Origin: a virus
Strand: one strand, 5' to 3'
DNA length: 42,151 nucleotides
Virus record (IMG/VR): IMGVR_UViG_3300045966_000102
Span: 1 to 42,151 of that record
This document shows positions 41,427-42,151 of the stretch, piece after piece. Each line of letters opens with the position of its first letter. Within the stretch, counting starts at the first letter, position 1. The notes under the pieces are model-generated. The model was not told the DNA's origin. It searched no databases and saw nothing but the letters and a program-made list of their open reading frames with translations. A program made the position numbers and the translations under genes.

Positions 41427-41558
41427 CGGAGGGTGACCACGAGCCACCCCCCGACGAAGCGAGCAAAGCAACGATGCGCCGAGAGAGAGCGCACAGTTGA
41501 TTAGGGCTGAGACTACCATGCAGGACGGACAACCTCAACAGCGAAAAGGAGCCCCACC
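41427..41558 (+). other. 132-base intergenic gap in the baseplate operon
   Basis: This is the only sizeable gap within the right operon. It holds a small imperfect hairpin (TGCGC...GCGCA around 41474-41493) and an AAAGGAG ribosome site for the next gene. A short ATG frame at 41518 has no ribosome site. I see no clear promoter or terminator. Confidence 0.4.
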
Positions 41559-41951
41559 ATGGGCGAAATTTCCTACTTAGATCGACTCTTACCGGGCTTT
41601 CATGCGATGGGCTTTGCAGGCCAGCTTAACGCGCTCCTCAAGGCCGCCAACTCCACCAGCGTGCGTGCCAACCTCCCGGCGCTTGTCGCGGCGCTGGGTG
41701 CGGACGGCGTGGTAGTGACGGCGGACGCCAGCCAGCCGGACCTGCTCGCCACCTGGAACGACCTCTGCGACCAGCTCAACGCGGACGTGGCCATCATCCT
41801 CAAGGACTATGACAACTGCAAAGTGGCCACCCTGGAGGACTTTGGTGTCAAGTGGAATCAGTGCTGTGTGGCCTTGGACCGTGAGGCGGCCCTCAGTGGC
41901 ACCTATGCGGCAACATTCGGGTACCTGGTGTGCCCCTACACCTATCAATAG
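41559..41951 (+). CDS. Small baseplate-region protein, unknown function (130 aa)
   Basis: ATG 41559 follows AAAAGGAG. The protein has a mostly helical N-terminus (YLDRLLPGFHAMGFAGQLNALLKAANS) and Cys residues in DYDNCKVATLEDFGVKWNQCCVAL and YLVCPYTYQ. I do not recognise the family. Its position between the gp25-like and gpJ-like genes suggests a wedge component or accessory. Confidence 0.6.
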   Translation: MGEISYLDRLLPGFHAMGFAGQLNALLKAANSTSVRANLPALVAALGADGVVVTADASQPDLLATWNDLCDQLNADVAIILKDYDNCKVATLEDFGVKWNQCCVALDREAALSGTYAATFGYLVCPYTYQ

Positions 41952-41960
41952 GAGCGGGGA

Positions 41961-42151
41961 ATGCCCCCACCTATCCGGCCAGAGAGTGTGATCCTGGACG
42001 AACTGCTTGCGGCCATCACGCGCAGTGGCCTGGTCACCGATATTGCGCCTATCTCTGTGCTGCGCCAGTTTACCAGTGGCGTCAGCATGACGATAGCGGA
42101 GCTGTATTACGCCCTCTATACCCTGTACAAGTCGTTTTTCCTCACCGCTGC
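41961..42151 (+). CDS. gpJ-like baseplate assembly protein, 3'-partial
   Basis: ATG 41961 follows AGGAGCGGGG and the frame stays open to the end of the window. The 63 residues seen (ITRSGLVTDIAPISVLRQFTSGVSMTIAELYYALYTLYKSFFLTA) resemble the N-terminus of baseplate J-like wedge proteins (PF04865), and the order after a gp25-like domain is the usual one. Confidence 0.65.
   Translation, partial: MPPPIRPESVILDELLAAITRSGLVTDIAPISVLRQFTSGVSMTIAELYYALYTLYKSFFLTA

Noticed and set aside
1-42151. tRNA genes, IS elements, integrase or att sites
   Set aside because: I saw no cloverleaf-like sequence, transposase, recombinase or flanking direct repeats, though short tRNAs can be missed by eye.

Overview
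The window is the packaging/head/tail region of a large, high-GC tailed bacteriophage or prophage with a contractile tail. The evidence is the gene set: MuF-type minor head protein, prohead protease, scaffold-like protein, major capsid protein, neck proteins, tail sheath, tube, tape measure, baseplate hub, spike, LysM/gp25-like wedge and the start of a gpJ-like baseplate protein. Strong GGAGG-type ribosome sites, mixed ATG/GTG/TTG starts and many stop/start overlaps fit a bacterial host. The sequence does not identify the host. I saw no tRNA, rRNA, IS element, CRISPR array or integrase.

Layout. (1) 1-4047, + strand: the end of a DNA methyltransferase, a small unknown, a MuF-like head protein, a small phage protein, a GIY-YIG homing endonuclease with NUMOD3 repeats, and two small unknowns. 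(2) 4060-18578: three giant genes resembling the 'polyvalent proteins' of phages: a SNF2-family ATPase (986 aa), a 1986-aa mosaic with a RadC/JAB metalloprotease-like domain and a pyrophosphatase-like C-terminus, and a 1769-aa protein ending in a second SNF2-family ATPase. A short module (KGHWR...TGQRVYV...PLFGAP) occurs four times in the first two. (3) 18592-19816: a run of tiny + strand genes, two of them Cys-rich. (4) 19812-21510: a 1.7-kb intergenic tract between convergent operons, made of CC dinucleotides spaced almost exactly 5 bases apart (GGNNN on the other strand). It is not protein coding and is the most unusual element here. (5) 21529-22732, - strand: two conserved phage proteins of unknown function. 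(6) 22733-23035: a divergent control region with a good minus-strand promoter, a cluster of GATAA/TTATC half-sites, and a + strand leader of two hairpins ending in a strong intrinsic terminator. (7) 23036-42151, + strand: the virion structural operon from protease to baseplate.

How the genes fit together: the protease, scaffold, capsid and neck genes build the head. Sheath, tube, tape measure, hub (with an embedded lytic transglycosylase), spike and LysM/gp25 protein build the injection machine. The methyltransferase, SNF2 ATPases and JAB protein sit next to the MuF gene, a context where packaged or injected anti-defence proteins are known in other phages. That role is inferred here, not shown.
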